A stretch of DNA of 64,000 bases from contig NZ_KZ319371.1 in the NCBI RefSeq assembly GCF_002744715.1, forward strand, positions 186,001-250,000, written 5' to 3'. The position numbers and the translations under genes are program-made. A model generated the notes under the pieces. The model was not told the DNA's origin. It searched no databases and worked only from the letters and a program-made list of their open reading frames with translations. The stretch is from Marinobacter profundi (GTDB lineage: Bacteria; Pseudomonadota; Gammaproteobacteria; Pseudomonadales; Oleiphilaceae). Of this stretch, positions 52,634-62,501 are shown one piece after another. Each line of letters starts with the position of its first letter. Within the stretch, counting starts at the first letter, position 1.

Positions 52634-53719
52634 TTACTCCTCGGCAATGCTGGCTAGCAGTTCGGCCTGGTGCTCCTGCTGCAGGGGCACGATAACCGGG
52701 TCCAGATCGCCGCCGATCACCTCATCGAGTTTGTACAGGGTAAGGTTGATACGGTGGTCGGTAATGCGGCCCTGGGGAAAGTTGTAGGTACGGATTCGCT
52801 CCGAGCGGTCGCCACTGCCGACCAGGCTCTTGCGGGTTTCTGCCATGGATTTCTGCTGCCGCTCCAGCTCCGCATTCTGCAAGCGGGAAGCCAGCAGGCT
52901 CATTGCCTTGGCCCGGTTCTTGTGCTGGGAGCGCTCTTCCTGGCATTCCACCACGATCCCGGACGGAAGGTGGGTGATCCGGATGGCGGAGTCGGTCTTG
53001 TTGACGTGCTGGCCACCGGCACCGGAGGAGCGGAAGGTGTCGATGCGCAGGTCTGCCTTGTTGATCTCGACCGCCTCGGCTTCGTCGGCTTCCGGCATCA
53101 CCGCGACCGTACAGGCGGAGGTATGGATACGGCCCTGGGATTCGGTTTCCGGCACCCGCTGCACCCGGTGGGCGCCGGATTCGAATTTCAGCGCTCCGTA
53201 GGCGCCGGCACCCACCACGTGACTGATGATTTCCTTGTAACCGCCATGCTCACCGGGGCTCTCACTGATCACCTCAACCTGCCAGCGGCGACGCTCGGCG
53301 TAGCGCAGGTACATGCGGAACAGATCGCCGGCAAAAATGGCCGCCTCGTCACCACCGGTCCCGGCACGGATCTCCAGGAAGGCACTGCGGCTATCATTGG
53401 GATCTTTCGGCAGCATCAGCCGCTGCAGCTCCTCATCCAGCTCGGCGACCTTGCGACGGGCAACATCCAGTTCCTCTTCCGCCATCTCCCGCATCTCGGC
53501 GTCACCGTCGCGGGCCAGTTCGGTGGCGGCATCGACATCACCCAGCGCCTCGCGATAGGCCCGGAAGCCCAGAACAACCGGCTCGATCTCGGCGAACTCC
53601 CGGGACAACTCGCGGAACTGGTCCTGGCGGGCGATCACCCCCTGATCGCTGAGCAACGCGCTGACCTCCTCGTAGCGGTCAACCAACTGCTCGAGGCGGG
53701 ACTGTATCGATGACTTCAT
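52634..53719 (-). CDS. prfA: Peptide chain release factor 1
   Basis: RF1 terminates translation at UAA and UAG. The 361-residue product has the codon-recognition tripeptide P-E-T within [18 protein letters not shown] and the peptidyl-hydrolysis motif [16 protein letters not shown] (GGQ about 233-235). The start overlaps the hemA stop (ATGA), and prmC follows four bases later. Confidence 0.97.
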   Translation of the reverse strand: MKSSIQSRLEQLVDRYEEVSALLSDQGVIARQDQFRELSREFAEIEPVVLGFRAYREALGDVDAATELARDGDAEMREMAEEELDVARRKVAELDEELQRLMLPKDPNDSRSAFLEIRAGTGGDEAAIFAGDLFRMYLRYAERRRWQVEVISESPGEHGGYKEIISHVVGAGAYGALKFESGAHRVQRVPETESQGRIHTSACTVAVMPEADEAEAVEINKADLRIDTFRSSGAGGQHVNKTDSAIRITHLPSGIVVECQEERSQHKNRAKAMSLLASRLQNAELERQQKSMAETRKSLVGSGDRSERIRTYNFPQGRITDHRINLTLYKLDEVIGGDLDPVIVPLQQEHQAELLASIAEE

Positions 53720-55005
53720 AGTTTTTCCGGGGTGATGTCAGCCTCGGCTTCGCGGGCTTCCAACTGGTGCAGTTCACGCAGCCACTCGGTCACTTCCGGC
53801 CGGCCTTCGGCCGTTGCCTTGCGTACCTGGACGGAGGGCTCATGGAGGAGTTTGTTGGTCAGGCCCCGCGCCAGACTGCGCAGGACGGTTTCCGGGTCAC
53901 CGCCATTGCGCAGTGCCCGCAGGGCTTTTTCGGTTTCCAGGTCCCGCAGCGTTTCTGCCCGCTGGCGGAACTGTTTCAGGGTGGATACCGCATCCAGCGC
54001 CCGCAACTGGGCGAGGAAGTCCTGGGCGCCGGCGGTAATCAGGTTCTCGGCTTCCCGGGCTGCCCCTTCCCGGGAACGGATATTCTCTTCGATAACGTGG
54101 CGCAGGTCATCGACGGTATAAAGGTAGACGTCAGCCAGGTCGGCCACTTCCGGCTCGATATCCCGGGGCACCGCAATATCCACCATGAAATACGGCCGGT
54201 GCTTGCGGTGCTTCAGCGCACGCTCCACCGCCCCCTTGCCGAGTATCGGCAGCGGGCTCGCTGTTGACGAGATGATGATATCCACCTCGGCAAGATGGTC
54301 GGGAATCTCGGACAACAGAATACCCCGCCCGTTGTGGGATTCCGCCAGAACCTGGGCACGCTCGAGGGTCCGGTTGGCAACCAGGAAATCCCGGACGCCG
54401 GCATCGGCCAGGTGGCGGGCAACCAGTTCGATGGTTTTACCGGCGCCAATCAGCAGCGCGCGGTTGCGGGACATGTCGGAAAAGATATGGTGCGCCATGC
54501 TGACCGCAGCATAGGCGACTGACACCGGATTCTCGCCGATCGCTGTCTGGGTTCGGACCCGCTTGGCCACCGAGAACGCCTGTTCGAACAGACGCGACAG
54601 GAAACTGCCGGTGGCCCCCTTCTCCCGGGCCAGGGCATAGGCATCCTTGAGCTGGCCGAGAATCTGTGGCTCACCCAGCACCATCGAGTCGAGCCCGCTG
54701 GCCACCCGCATGATGTGGCGCACCGCATCGGTGTCCCAGTGGGTGTACAGCACTTCCTCCAGCTCACTGGCGTCAAGGCCGTGGAAGCCGGCAAGCCAGC
54801 GCAGTACCTGCGGAGCACAGTCGTCGTCACCGGCCAGGTAAAGTTCGGTGCGGTTACAGGTGGAAAGAATGGCCGCCTCGGTCGCACCGGTGGTCGCGCG
54901 CAACTCCGCCAATGCCTCGACCATGCGCTCAGGCGTGAACGCAACGCGCTCACGGAGCTCCACGGGGGCCGTGCGATGGTTAATACCCAGCGTTAGCAAT
55001 GCCAT
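53716..55005 (-). CDS. hemA: Glutamyl-tRNA reductase
   Basis: HemA makes glutamate-1-semialdehyde from glutamyl-tRNA, the first step of tetrapyrrole synthesis. The 429-residue product has the catalytic Cys50 in [27 protein letters not shown], the NADPH fold [16 protein letters not shown] and a C-terminal dimerisation domain. It heads the hemA-prfA-prmC-moeB operon. The 284-base gap to the divergent TPR gene holds no clear σ70 pair. Confidence 0.97.
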   Translation of the reverse strand: MALLTLGINHRTAPVELRERVAFTPERMVEALAELRATTGATEAAILSTCNRTELYLAGDDDCAPQVLRWLAGFHGLDASELEEVLYTHWDTDAVRHIMRVASGLDSMVLGEPQILGQLKDAYALAREKGATGSFLSRLFEQAFSVAKRVRTQTAIGENPVSVAYAAVSMAHHIFSDMSRNRALLIGAGKTIELVARHLADAGVRDFLVANRTLERAQVLAESHNGRGILLSEIPDHLAEVDIIISSTASPLPILGKGAVERALKHRKHRPYFMVDIAVPRDIEPEVADLADVYLYTVDDLRHVIEENIRSREGAAREAENLITAGAQDFLAQLRALDAVSTLKQFRQRAETLRDLETEKALRALRNGGDPETVLRSLARGLTNKLLHEPSVQVRKATAEGRPEVTEWLRELHQLEAREAEADITPEKL

Positions 55006-55289
55006 ATCAGAGTAAGACTACCCTCATCACCTGTTGTTCGGCTTATGGTCGTCACCTTGTCCCGGCACGCGGCGCACCTGGACGACGGGAACGGGAAACA
55101 AGCCGGTTCTGCCAGCATTTTAACGGCCGGACCGCTCCGCTGCCACCCAAATGTCCAACAGGTATGGGGAAGTGCGGACAGGTTGGGCAAGATCAGATGC
55201 TTATGCCATCATAGAACCCTACCCGGCCCGGATTTGCGGCCGGCCTGATATGTCGTCAGGTGCACCGTCTTCTGAACACAGGATGTCAC

Positions 55290-57047
55290 ATGCAAAAAGT
55301 TGTCTTGCTGTTGCTCTCCGGCCTGATCGGCCTGACTGTTTCCGGCTGCGCCAGCGTCACCGCCGGGCCGGACACCACGGAGGCAGAGGCACAAGCCGCA
55401 CCGGTAAAGGAGGCCACAGAGGAAGCCGGAGGCACCGCCGAGGTCAACTACGCCGATTTCGAACCGGAAGTCCTGTATCTGTTGCTGGGCGCCGAGATTG
55501 CCGGTCAGCGCGGCCGCTTTGACGTCACGCTCGCCAACTATGTGCAGGCGGCCAAGCTGTCCCGCGACGAAGGCATTACCGAGCGCGCGATGCGGATTTC
55601 CCAGTCCCTCAACGCCGACAACGCCCAGCGCCAGCTGGCCAAACTGTGGCTGGAGATTGATCCGGCCAGTCTGGAGGCCCACCGCGTCTCGGCGATTCAG
55701 GCCCTGCGCGGAAACAACCTGGAAACCGCCCTCTCCCACATGGAGCAGATCATGGATCTGGGCGGCGATGCCGATTTTGACAGCCTGGCGGCGATGGCCG
55801 GCAACCTGCCGCCGGAACAGCAGCAGGAAATGCTTACTCTCTATACCCGACTGGCCGAGCGTCACCCCGACAATCCGGAAATTGAATACGGCATCGCACT
55901 GCTACTGAAGATGACCGGTGAGCCAAACCAGGGGCTTGAGCGCCTCAATACGTTACTGGAGCAGCACCCCAACTTTCAGCCCGCCATCATCCTCAAGGGG
56001 GATCTGCTCTACCAGACCGGGCGCAAGATGTCGGCCCTGGACTACCTGCTGAAGAACACCCGCCGCTTCCCGCAGAACCGCCAGATGGGCACGCTCTATG
56101 GCCGCATGCTGATCAGCGAGGGGGAGATGCGCGCCGCACAGGACGAGTTCGCCCGCCTGGTCAGACAGTTCCCGGACATCCCCGGGCTGCGCCTTTCCCA
56201 CGCTCTGGTCGCCCTGGAAAATGGCGAACTCGCCCTGGCCCGCAAGGAACTGACCCAGCTGATCAGCGAGGGTCACCATACTGACGAAGCCCACTATTAC
56301 CTCGGCCGCATTGCCGACGACGAAGGCAAACCCAAACTTGCGATCGGCTATTACGAGCAGGTAGAGGCAGGCAGCCATTATTTTCCCGCCCTCGCCCGGG
56401 CCAGCGAGTTGCGCGCTGATGCCGGACAACTTGACGAGGCCCTGGCCAGCATCCGCCGCATGCGCGAAACCCACCCGGAGCAGGGTGAAAGCTTCTGGCT
56501 GCTGGAAATCAATCTGCTGATGGACCGGGATCTGCAACAGCGGGCCCTGGACAGCGCCAGCCAGGCACTCGACCAATACCCCGACAGCATCCGCATCCGC
56601 TATTCACGGGCCATGCTGCTGGACGCCCTGAACCGGCCGGCGGACGCCGAGCAGGACCTGCGCACTCTGCTGGAGCAGGATCCGCAGAATGCCGTCGCCC
56701 TCAACGCCCTGGGCTATATCCTGACCACCCGCACGGACCGCCTGGGCGAGGCCCGCAGCCTGATCGAACGCGCCCTCAGCCTGGACCCGGAAAACCCGGC
56801 CATCCTCGACAGCATGGGGTGGGTGCTGTACCGCCAGGGCGACCTGAGCGGCGCCATCGATTACCTCGAACAGGCCTACGCCGCCTTCCCCGATCCGGAG
56901 GTGGCCGCCCACTATGGCGAAGCCCTCTGGGTGAGCGGCCAGCAAACCCAGGCCCGCATCATCTGGAAAGAAGGCCTTGCAGCCAACCCGGAACATCCGC
57001 TGTTACTGGAGACCATCCAGCGGCTGACAGGAACGGACGACTTATGA
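55290..57047 (+). CDS. TPR-repeat outer-membrane lipoprotein
   Basis: The 585-residue product has a lipoprotein signal peptide with lipobox VSGC (Cys about 20). At least eight tetratricopeptide repeats follow, for example RADAGQLDEALASIRRM, RQGDLSGAIDYLEQAY and NALGYILTTRTDRLGEAR. It likely scaffolds protein contacts in the envelope. Its place just before lolB, divergent from hemA, is conserved in pseudomonads and relatives. The ATG at 55290 has AGGA 7 bases upstream. The stop overlaps the lolB start. Confidence 0.87.
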   Translation: MQKVVLLLLSGLIGLTVSGCASVTAGPDTTEAEAQAAPVKEATEEAGGTAEVNYADFEPEVLYLLLGAEIAGQRGRFDVTLANYVQAAKLSRDEGITERAMRISQSLNADNAQRQLAKLWLEIDPASLEAHRVSAIQALRGNNLETALSHMEQIMDLGGDADFDSLAAMAGNLPPEQQQEMLTLYTRLAERHPDNPEIEYGIALLLKMTGEPNQGLERLNTLLEQHPNFQPAIILKGDLLYQTGRKMSALDYLLKNTRRFPQNRQMGTLYGRMLISEGEMRAAQDEFARLVRQFPDIPGLRLSHALVALENGELALARKELTQLISEGHHTDEAHYYLGRIADDEGKPKLAIGYYEQVEAGSHYFPALARASELRADAGQLDEALASIRRMRETHPEQGESFWLLEINLLMDRDLQQRALDSASQALDQYPDSIRIRYSRAMLLDALNRPADAEQDLRTLLEQDPQNAVALNALGYILTTRTDRLGEARSLIERALSLDPENPAILDSMGWVLYRQGDLSGAIDYLEQAYAAFPDPEVAAHYGEALWVSGQQTQARIIWKEGLAANPEHPLLLETIQRLTGTDDL

Positions 57048-57673
57048 AACTCGCCACCATCTGGCCGGCAGCAGCCGTCGCTGCGGGCCTGTTGCTGAGC
57101 GCCTGCTCCACCATCACCATGGAACCCCTGCCGGAGGGCCTGACCAGCCAGCCCCCGGCGAACTGGGGCGAACGCAGCGCCACCCTGAAAAGCCTGACCC
57201 GCTGGGAACTGGCTGGCAAGCTGGCCGTTCGCCAGCCGTCCGACAGCGGAACGGCCGTGATCAACCACTGGATACAGAATGGCGAAGCCTATGACCTGTC
57301 GCTGTCCTCTGCCTTCCTCGGACTGGGCCAGACCCGCCTCAAGGGTGTGCCGGGTTTCCTGGAACTCACCCTGTCCGATGGCGAGACTTACACCTCGTCG
57401 GACCCGGAGAGCCTGATCGAAGCCGCAACCGGCTGGCAGCTGCCGATCGACAGCCTGGTATGGTGGGTACGCGGGCTACCGGGGCCCGCGGAGGACTTCC
57501 GCCTCTACTTCGACCAGCAAAGCCGTCTGGCCATGATCCGCCAGCATGGCTGGGAAATCCGTTATGACCGCTGGCAGGCCTCCGGCAACCGCTATCCCGA
57601 ACTACCGGCACGGATCACCGCCCTGAAGGGTGACAAGCGGGTCCGCCTGGTCATCACCGACTGGCAAATCTGA
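57044..57673 (+). CDS. lolB: Outer-membrane lipoprotein receptor LolB
   Basis: LolB accepts lipoproteins from LolA and inserts them in the outer membrane. The 209-residue product has its own lipobox LLSAC (Cys about 20) and the LolB pattern [45 protein letters not shown] and GWEIRYDRW. The ATG overlaps the TPR gene stop (ATGA). Confidence 0.93.
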   Translation: MKLATIWPAAAVAAGLLLSACSTITMEPLPEGLTSQPPANWGERSATLKSLTRWELAGKLAVRQPSDSGTAVINHWIQNGEAYDLSLSSAFLGLGQTRLKGVPGFLELTLSDGETYTSSDPESLIEAATGWQLPIDSLVWWVRGLPGPAEDFRLYFDQQSRLAMIRQHGWEIRYDRWQASGNRYPELPARITALKGDKRVRLVITDWQI

Positions 57674-57698
57674 ACCCACCGTGGAAGCAGCTCGCACC

Positions 57699-58565
57699 AT
57701 GACCACACCAAATCCGCTCACCCTGCCCTCGCCGGCGAAACTGAACCTGTTTCTTCATATCGTCGGCCGCCGGCCTGACGGCTATCACGAACTGCAGACC
57801 CTGTTCCAGTTCCTCGATTACGGCGACGACCTCACCTTCACGCTCACCACAGCGCCCGGTGTGCGCCTGGAGAATCCGTTGCCTGGTGTGGCGGACGAAG
57901 ACAACCTCATCATCCGTGCCGCCCGCCTGCTGGCCTCCACCACGCCTCGTGAATTACCCGGTGTGACCATCCGGCTCGACAAACGCCTGCCCATGGGCGG
58001 CGGGCTCGGCGGCGGCAGCTCCAACTGCGCGACCACCCTGCTCGGCCTTAACCATCTGTGGAACCTTGGGCTGAGCATCGACCGACTGGCCGAACTGGGC
58101 CTCAGCCTGGGTGCCGACGTACCGGTCTTTGTCCGCGGTTTTGCCGCTTGGGGCGAGGGTGTCGGAGAGAAACTGACGCCGGCCCATCCGCCGGAGGACT
58201 GGTTCGTGGTTCTGAAACCTGCCTGCGATATAAACACCGGAAATATTTTTTCAGAACAAGGGTTGACAAGGGACACCCCTAGAATCAAAATAGCGCCCGC
58301 TTTTGAGGGAGACGCCTCGAGGTACCGAAACGACTGTGAGGATGTAGTTCGCAAACTGTATCCGGAGGTTAACCAAAGCCTGACATGGCTTTCACAATTC
58401 GGACCTGCAAGATTAACCGGAACCGGGGCTTGCATTTTTGGACGTTTCCCGACAGAATCCGCAGCCCGGATTATCTGGGAAAGCAAACCCTCCGGCATCA
58501 CGGGGTTCGTAGCTAAAGGGGTGAACATTTCACCTCTACACAAAAAGCTGACAGAGCTAAGATGA
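57699..58565 (+). CDS. ispE: 4-diphosphocytidyl-2-C-methyl-D-erythritol kinase
   Basis: IspE is the GHMP kinase of the non-mevalonate isoprenoid pathway. The 288-residue product has [22 protein letters not shown], the ATP-binding [15 protein letters not shown] and the C-terminal [12 protein letters not shown]. The ATG at 57699 is chosen, and a GTG six codons upstream is possible. The last third is visibly less GC-rich than the rest. tRNA-Gln begins 20 bases after the stop. Confidence 0.95.
   Translation: MTTPNPLTLPSPAKLNLFLHIVGRRPDGYHELQTLFQFLDYGDDLTFTLTTAPGVRLENPLPGVADEDNLIIRAARLLASTTPRELPGVTIRLDKRLPMGGGLGGGSSNCATTLLGLNHLWNLGLSIDRLAELGLSLGADVPVFVRGFAAWGEGVGEKLTPAHPPEDWFVVLKPACDINTGNIFSEQGLTRDTPRIKIAPAFEGDASRYRNDCEDVVRKLYPEVNQSLTWLSQFGPARLTGTGACIFGRFPTESAARIIWESKPSGITGFVAKGVNISPLHKKLTELR
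58263..58291 (+). promoter_or_regulatory. Candidate promoter inside ispE
   Basis: TTGACA (58263-58268) and CAAAAT (58286-58291) are separated by 17 bases. The pair could drive the tRNA-Gln-prs part of the cluster independently of ispE, but it lies about 290 bases from the tRNA. Confidence 0.3.
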
Positions 58566-58584
58566 TGCCGAAAAAGCACGATAC

Positions 58585-58659
58585 TGGGGTGTCGCCAAGT
58601 GGTAAGGCAACGGGTTTTGATCCCGTCATGCGTAGGTTCGAATCCTACCACCCCAGCCA
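58585..58659 (+). tRNA. glnX: tRNA-Gln (anticodon TTG)
   Basis: The sequence folds as a full cloverleaf beginning TGGGGTGTCGCC. The anticodon loop TTTTGAT sits on an ACGGG/CCCGT stem and gives TTG at 34-36. The T-arm is GTAGG-TTCGAAT-CCTAC. The acceptor TGGGGTG pairs with CACCCCA, followed by G and an encoded CCA. Confidence 0.95.
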
Positions 58660-58711
58660 CCTTTCTCCCGCTTCTTCTGAATCAAACGCCGATACTGAGA
58701 AGGATGCCGTC

Positions 58712-59662
58712 GTGTCCAAACTGATGATCTTTTCCGGTAATGCCAATCCGGAACTCGCCAAAGCCATTGCCCAGAAACTGCACATCCCGATGGGCCAAGC
58801 GACCGTTGGCCGCTTCAGCGACGGCGAAACCACTGTAGAAATCAACGAGAATGTTCGTGGTCACGACGTCTTTATCATCCAGCCCACGTGCTACCCGACC
58901 AACGACAACCTGATGGAACTGATCGTGATGGCCGACGCCCTGCGCCGCGCCTCCGCCACACGTATCACGGCCGTCATCCCCTATTACGGCTATGCCCGCC
59001 AGGACCGTCGCGTACGCTCCACCCGCGTTGCCATCAGCGCCAAGGTGGTTGCCGACATGATCTCCAGCATCGGCGTAGACCGGGTGCTGACGGTCGACCT
59101 GCACGCCGACCAGATCCAGGGTTTCTTCGACATTCCGGTTGATAACATTTACGCCACACCGGTACTGCTCGACGATATCGAGAAGCAGCGCTTCGAGAAC
59201 TTCATCGTGGTCTCCCCGGATGTCGGTGGCGTGGTACGTGCCCGCGCCGTTGCCAAGCGCCTGAACGACGCCGACCTGGCCATCATCGACAAGCGTCGTC
59301 CGAAGGCCAACGTATCCCAGGTCATGCACATCATCGGTGATGTCAAAGACAAGACCTGCATTCTGGTCGACGACATCGTCGACACAGCCGGCACCCTCTG
59401 CAAGGCGGCGAACGCCCTGAAAGAGCACGGTGCAGCACGGGTGGTCGCCTACATCACCCATCCGGTTCTTTCTGGCCCGGCCGTTGACAACATCAACGCC
59501 TCCAAGCTGGATGAACTGGTGGTGTGTGACACCATCCCGCTGGATGACAAAGCGAAGAATTGTGATAGAATCCGCCCCCTCAGCATGGCGGGCCTGCTGG
59601 CAGAGTCGATTCGTCGCGTCAGCAATGAAGAGTCCATCAGCGCCATGTTCGAGAACGCCTGA
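58712..59662 (+). CDS. prs: Ribose-phosphate pyrophosphokinase
   Basis: Prs makes phosphoribosyl pyrophosphate for nucleotides, His and Trp. The 316-residue product has [16 protein letters not shown], the flexible loop [11 protein letters not shown], the PRPP signature [12 protein letters not shown] and the PRPP-binding loop [13 protein letters not shown]. The start is GTG at 58712, with AAGGA 7 bases upstream. It follows tRNA-Gln by 52 bases. Confidence 0.96.
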   Translation: MSKLMIFSGNANPELAKAIAQKLHIPMGQATVGRFSDGETTVEINENVRGHDVFIIQPTCYPTNDNLMELIVMADALRRASATRITAVIPYYGYARQDRRVRSTRVAISAKVVADMISSIGVDRVLTVDLHADQIQGFFDIPVDNIYATPVLLDDIEKQRFENFIVVSPDVGGVVRARAVAKRLNDADLAIIDKRRPKANVSQVMHIIGDVKDKTCILVDDIVDTAGTLCKAANALKEHGAARVVAYITHPVLSGPAVDNINASKLDELVVCDTIPLDDKAKNCDRIRPLSMAGLLAESIRRVSNEESISAMFENA

Positions 59663-59702
59663 CCTTAAAGTTCCGCTTTTTCAGGCTGATCAGCAAGATA
59701 CC

Positions 59703-59736
59703 GGGTCGGGAGCCTAATCAGGCTCCCGACCCTTTT
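59703..59736 (+). terminator. Strong intrinsic terminator after prs
   Basis: A perfect 13-base stem, GGGTCGGGAGCCT with AGGCTCCCGACCC, and a 4-base loop, is followed by TTTT. Confidence 0.88.
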
Positions 59737-59741
59737 AGTCA

Positions 59742-59767
59742 ACCGGAGAAATAACTCTCCGGTTTTT
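59742..59767 (+). terminator. Second hairpin terminator or attenuator before rplY
   Basis: ACCGGAGA and TCTCCGGT form an 8-base stem with a 6-base loop, followed by a short T-tract, just after the prs terminator and 64 bases upstream of rplY. Confidence 0.6.
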
Positions 59768-59830
59768 CAGAAACGTCATCTGTCCTTCGCCTGGTCGCGG
59801 GCCGTTCAGATGAAGATTGAGGTACATACC

Positions 59831-60460
59831 ATGTCCCAGGAATTTGTAATCGAAGCATTTCCTCGTGGCGATCAGGGGAAGGGTGCGAGCCGCCGCCTGC
59901 GTCGTGAGGAGCGTAAAATCCCGGCCATCATCTACGGTGGTAACAAGGAAGCAACAGCCATTTCCATCTGGCACAACGAGATCAAGAAAGCCCTGGAAAA
60001 CGAAGCCTTCTTCTCTCACATCCTGACCATCGAAATTGATGGCAAGAAAGAAAGCGTCATCCTGAAAGATCTGCAGCGTCATCCGTACAAGCCGCTGCTG
60101 ACCCACGCTGACTTCCTGCGCGTTGACAAGGACCACGAAATCCACGTCAACGTACCGCTGCACTTCCTCAACGAGGAAACCGCACCGGCCGTCAAGCTCC
60201 AGGGTGGCTCCGTTTCCCACCAGATGACCGAAGTGGAAGTGATCTGCCTGCCGCAGAACCTGCCCGAGTTCATCGAAGTTGACCTGATGGACGTGGCGAT
60301 GGACCAGGTGGTTCACCTGTCCGACCTGAAACTGCCGGAAGGCGTTCGCATTGCCGCTCTGGCTCAGGGTGAAGACCACAACCTGCCGGTTCTGGCCATT
60401 CACAAGCCGAAAGGCGCGAAGAGCGAAGAAGAAAGCTCTGAAGAGTCCGGCGAAGAGTAA
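59831..60460 (+). CDS. rplY: 50S ribosomal protein L25/general stress protein Ctc
   Basis: L25 binds 5S rRNA. The 209-residue product is the long CTC form, with the N-terminal L25 domain (GASRRLRREERKIPAIIYGG, LKDLQRHPYKPLLTHADFLRVD), a C-terminal TL5 beta domain and an acidic Ser/Glu tail. The ATG at 59831 has GAGGT 7 bases upstream. Two hairpins separate it from prs, and no good promoter is visible in the remaining 63 bases. Confidence 0.95.
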   Translation: MSQEFVIEAFPRGDQGKGASRRLRREERKIPAIIYGGNKEATAISIWHNEIKKALENEAFFSHILTIEIDGKKESVILKDLQRHPYKPLLTHADFLRVDKDHEIHVNVPLHFLNEETAPAVKLQGGSVSHQMTEVEVICLPQNLPEFIEVDLMDVAMDQVVHLSDLKLPEGVRIAALAQGEDHNLPVLAIHKPKGAKSEEESSEESGEE

Positions 60461-60499
60461 AACCGGTCTACCGACTGGTGACTCAGGGGGCAACGGCAA

Positions 60500-61090
60500 G
60501 TGGCGCAGGATATTGTCATGGTGGTTGGCCTGGGAAATCCCGGAGCCGACTATGAAAATACCCGCCATAACGCCGGCGCCCTCTTCGTCGAAGCACTGGC
60601 CCGCGCCGCGGGCCAGACGCTCCGCCCGGAGCGCAAGTACCACGGCTTGTACGCCCGTATCCAGTGGCAGGGTCTCGACCTGCACCTGCTGAACCCCACT
60701 ACGTTCATGAACCGCAGCGGCCTGGCCATCAAGGCACTGGCGGACTTCTTCAAGATTCCCCCCGAGCAGATTCTGGTTGCCCACGACGAACTGGACCTGC
60801 CTCCCGGCACCGCCAAACTGAAGAAAGGTGGCGGCCACGGCGGCCACAACGGCCTCCGCGATACCATTGCCCACCTCGGCAGCAACAGCTTCCAGCGCCT
60901 GCGCCTGGGCATCGGCCATCCCGGCGATAGCCGCAAGGTGACCGGTTTTGTACTCGGCAAGCTGGGGAAACAGGAAACCGAAGACCTCAACGCGGTTTTC
61001 GACGAAACCCTGCGGGTGCTCCCGGACGCCGCCAACGGCAAACTGGCTGCTGCCATGAACCGGCTGCACAGCTTCAAACCCAAACCCTGA
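60500..61090 (+). CDS. pth: Peptidyl-tRNA hydrolase
   Basis: Pth releases peptides from stalled peptidyl-tRNA. The 196-residue product carries [19 protein letters not shown] (catalytic His23), [40 protein letters not shown] and LRLGIGHPG. It starts with GTG at 60500, 39 bases after rplY, and is probably co-transcribed with it. Confidence 0.96.
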   Translation: MAQDIVMVVGLGNPGADYENTRHNAGALFVEALARAAGQTLRPERKYHGLYARIQWQGLDLHLLNPTTFMNRSGLAIKALADFFKIPPEQILVAHDELDLPPGTAKLKKGGGHGGHNGLRDTIAHLGSNSFQRLRLGIGHPGDSRKVTGFVLGKLGKQETEDLNAVFDETLRVLPDAANGKLAAAMNRLHSFKPKP

Positions 61091-61181
61091 GCGGTACCAG
61101 CACCCTTCTCGCCTGCTCGCACCCGCCGGCAGACACCGGTATAATCCGCCCACACAATTTCCGTACCAGCAGAGGCACTCC

Positions 61182-62273
61182 ATGGGATTTAACTGCGGCA
61201 TCGTCGGCCTTCCCAACGTCGGCAAATCCACCCTGTTCAACGCACTGACCAAAGCCGGCATCGGCGCAGAGAATTTCCCTTTCTGCACCATCGAGCCCAA
61301 TGCCGGTGTGGTGGCCATGCCCGATCCTCGCCTGACCAAGCTGGCCGAGATCGTCAAACCTGAACGGGTAGTCCCCACTACCATGGAGTTTGTCGACATT
61401 GCCGGCCTGGTCGCCGGCGCCTCGAAAGGTGAAGGCCTGGGCAACCAGTTCCTGGCCAACATTCGCCAGACCGACGCCATCGCCCATGTGGTGCGCTGCT
61501 TTGACGACAGCAACGTCATCCACGTCGCCAACAAGGTTGACCCCGCCGCCGACATCGAAGTAATCAACACCGAGCTTGCCCTCGCCGACATGGACACTGT
61601 GGAAAAGGCCATCAAGCGGGTCCAGCGGGTGGCCAAGAGCGGTGACAAGCAGGCCAAGGCCCAGCTGGACATCTTCGAGCGTCTGCTGCCGGTACTGAAC
61701 GAAGGCAAGCCGGTACGCGGCATGGGCCTCGACAAGGATGAAATGGCGCTGATCCGTGAGCTGTGCCTGCTGACGGTCAAGCCCACCATGTACATCGCCA
61801 ACGTCGACGAGAACGGCTTTGAGAACAACCCCTACCTCGACAAGGTGAAAGAGATCGCCGCAGCCGAGAATGCCGTGGTCGTCCCGATCTGCAACAAACT
61901 GGAAGCCGAGATCGCGGAACTGGACGATGACGAGAAGAGCATCTTCCTGGACGAGATGGGCATGGACGAACCGGGCCTCGACCGGGTGATCCGCGCCGGC
62001 TACAGCCTCCTCGACCTGCAGACATATTTTACTGCCGGGGTTAAAGAAGTCCGCGCCTGGACCGTTCGGGTTGGCGCTACCGCGCCCCAGGCCGCCGCGG
62101 TCATCCACACCGACTTCGAGCGGGGCTTCATCCGTGCCGAAGTCATCAGCTACAACGACTTCGTCCAGTTCAACGGTGAAGCCGGTGCCAAGGATGCCGG
62201 CAAATGGCGCCTTGAGGGCAAGGACTACATCGTCCAGGACGGCGACGTTATCCACTTCCGCTTCAACGTATAA
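61182..62273 (+). CDS. ychF: Redox-regulated ATPase YchF
   Basis: YchF/OLA1 is an Obg-related ATPase that binds ribosomes and is linked to stress. The 363-residue product has the P-loop GLPNVGKST (9-17), [18 protein letters not shown], the ATP-favouring NVDE motif in YIANVDENG instead of NKxD, and a C-terminal TGS domain. It follows pth, its usual place. Confidence 0.96.
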   Translation: MGFNCGIVGLPNVGKSTLFNALTKAGIGAENFPFCTIEPNAGVVAMPDPRLTKLAEIVKPERVVPTTMEFVDIAGLVAGASKGEGLGNQFLANIRQTDAIAHVVRCFDDSNVIHVANKVDPAADIEVINTELALADMDTVEKAIKRVQRVAKSGDKQAKAQLDIFERLLPVLNEGKPVRGMGLDKDEMALIRELCLLTVKPTMYIANVDENGFENNPYLDKVKEIAAAENAVVVPICNKLEAEIAELDDDEKSIFLDEMGMDEPGLDRVIRAGYSLLDLQTYFTAGVKEVRAWTVRVGATAPQAAAVIHTDFERGFIRAEVISYNDFVQFNGEAGAKDAGKWRLEGKDYIVQDGDVIHFRFNV

Positions 62274-62366
62274 ATTTTTCGGCAAAAATCGGGTTCATGG
62301 TCTTGACAGACGGAGCCCGAATACTGAAAATACGCGCCTCGTTTGGGGCATTGCCCAGAGCGAAAT

Positions 62367-62443
62367 GGCAAGGTAGCTCAGTTGGTTAGAGCACAGCACT
62401 CATAATGCTGGGGTCGGCGGTTCAACTCCGCCCCTTGCTACCA
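62367..62443 (+). tRNA. tRNA-Met (elongator, anticodon CAT)
   Basis: Acceptor GGCAAGG pairs with CCTTGCT (a G-U pair at 1:72, as in other elongator tRNA-Met). The D-arm is AGCTCAGTTGGTTAGAGC. The anticodon loop CTCATAA on CAGCA/TGCTG gives CAT. The T-arm is GGCGG-TTCAACT-CCGCC, and CCA is encoded. The absence of initiator features (C1:A72 mismatch, GGG:CCC stem) makes it elongator. Confidence 0.94.
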
Positions 62444-62451
62444 GTATTAGG

Positions 62452-62482
62452 AAAGCCCGACTCGCAAGAGCCGGGCTTTTTT
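62452..62482. terminator. Bidirectional terminator between tRNA-Met and trkH
   Basis: AAAGCCCG and CGGGCTTT form an 8-base stem with T-tracts on both sides. It ends tRNA-Met on the plus strand and trkH on the minus strand. Confidence 0.8.
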
Positions 62483-62501
62483 CGTTTCAGACTGGTTAGC
62501 C

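Noticed and set aside
58549..58584. A promoter (CTGACA with GATACT) directly before tRNA-Gln
   Set aside because: The -10 would touch the first tRNA base, leaving no room for a transcription start.
59735..61828. A 697-codon leftward open frame opposite rplY, pth and ychF
   Set aside because: It is the reverse-frame shadow of high-GC genes that are unmistakable on the other strand, with low-complexity translation and no ribosome-binding site.
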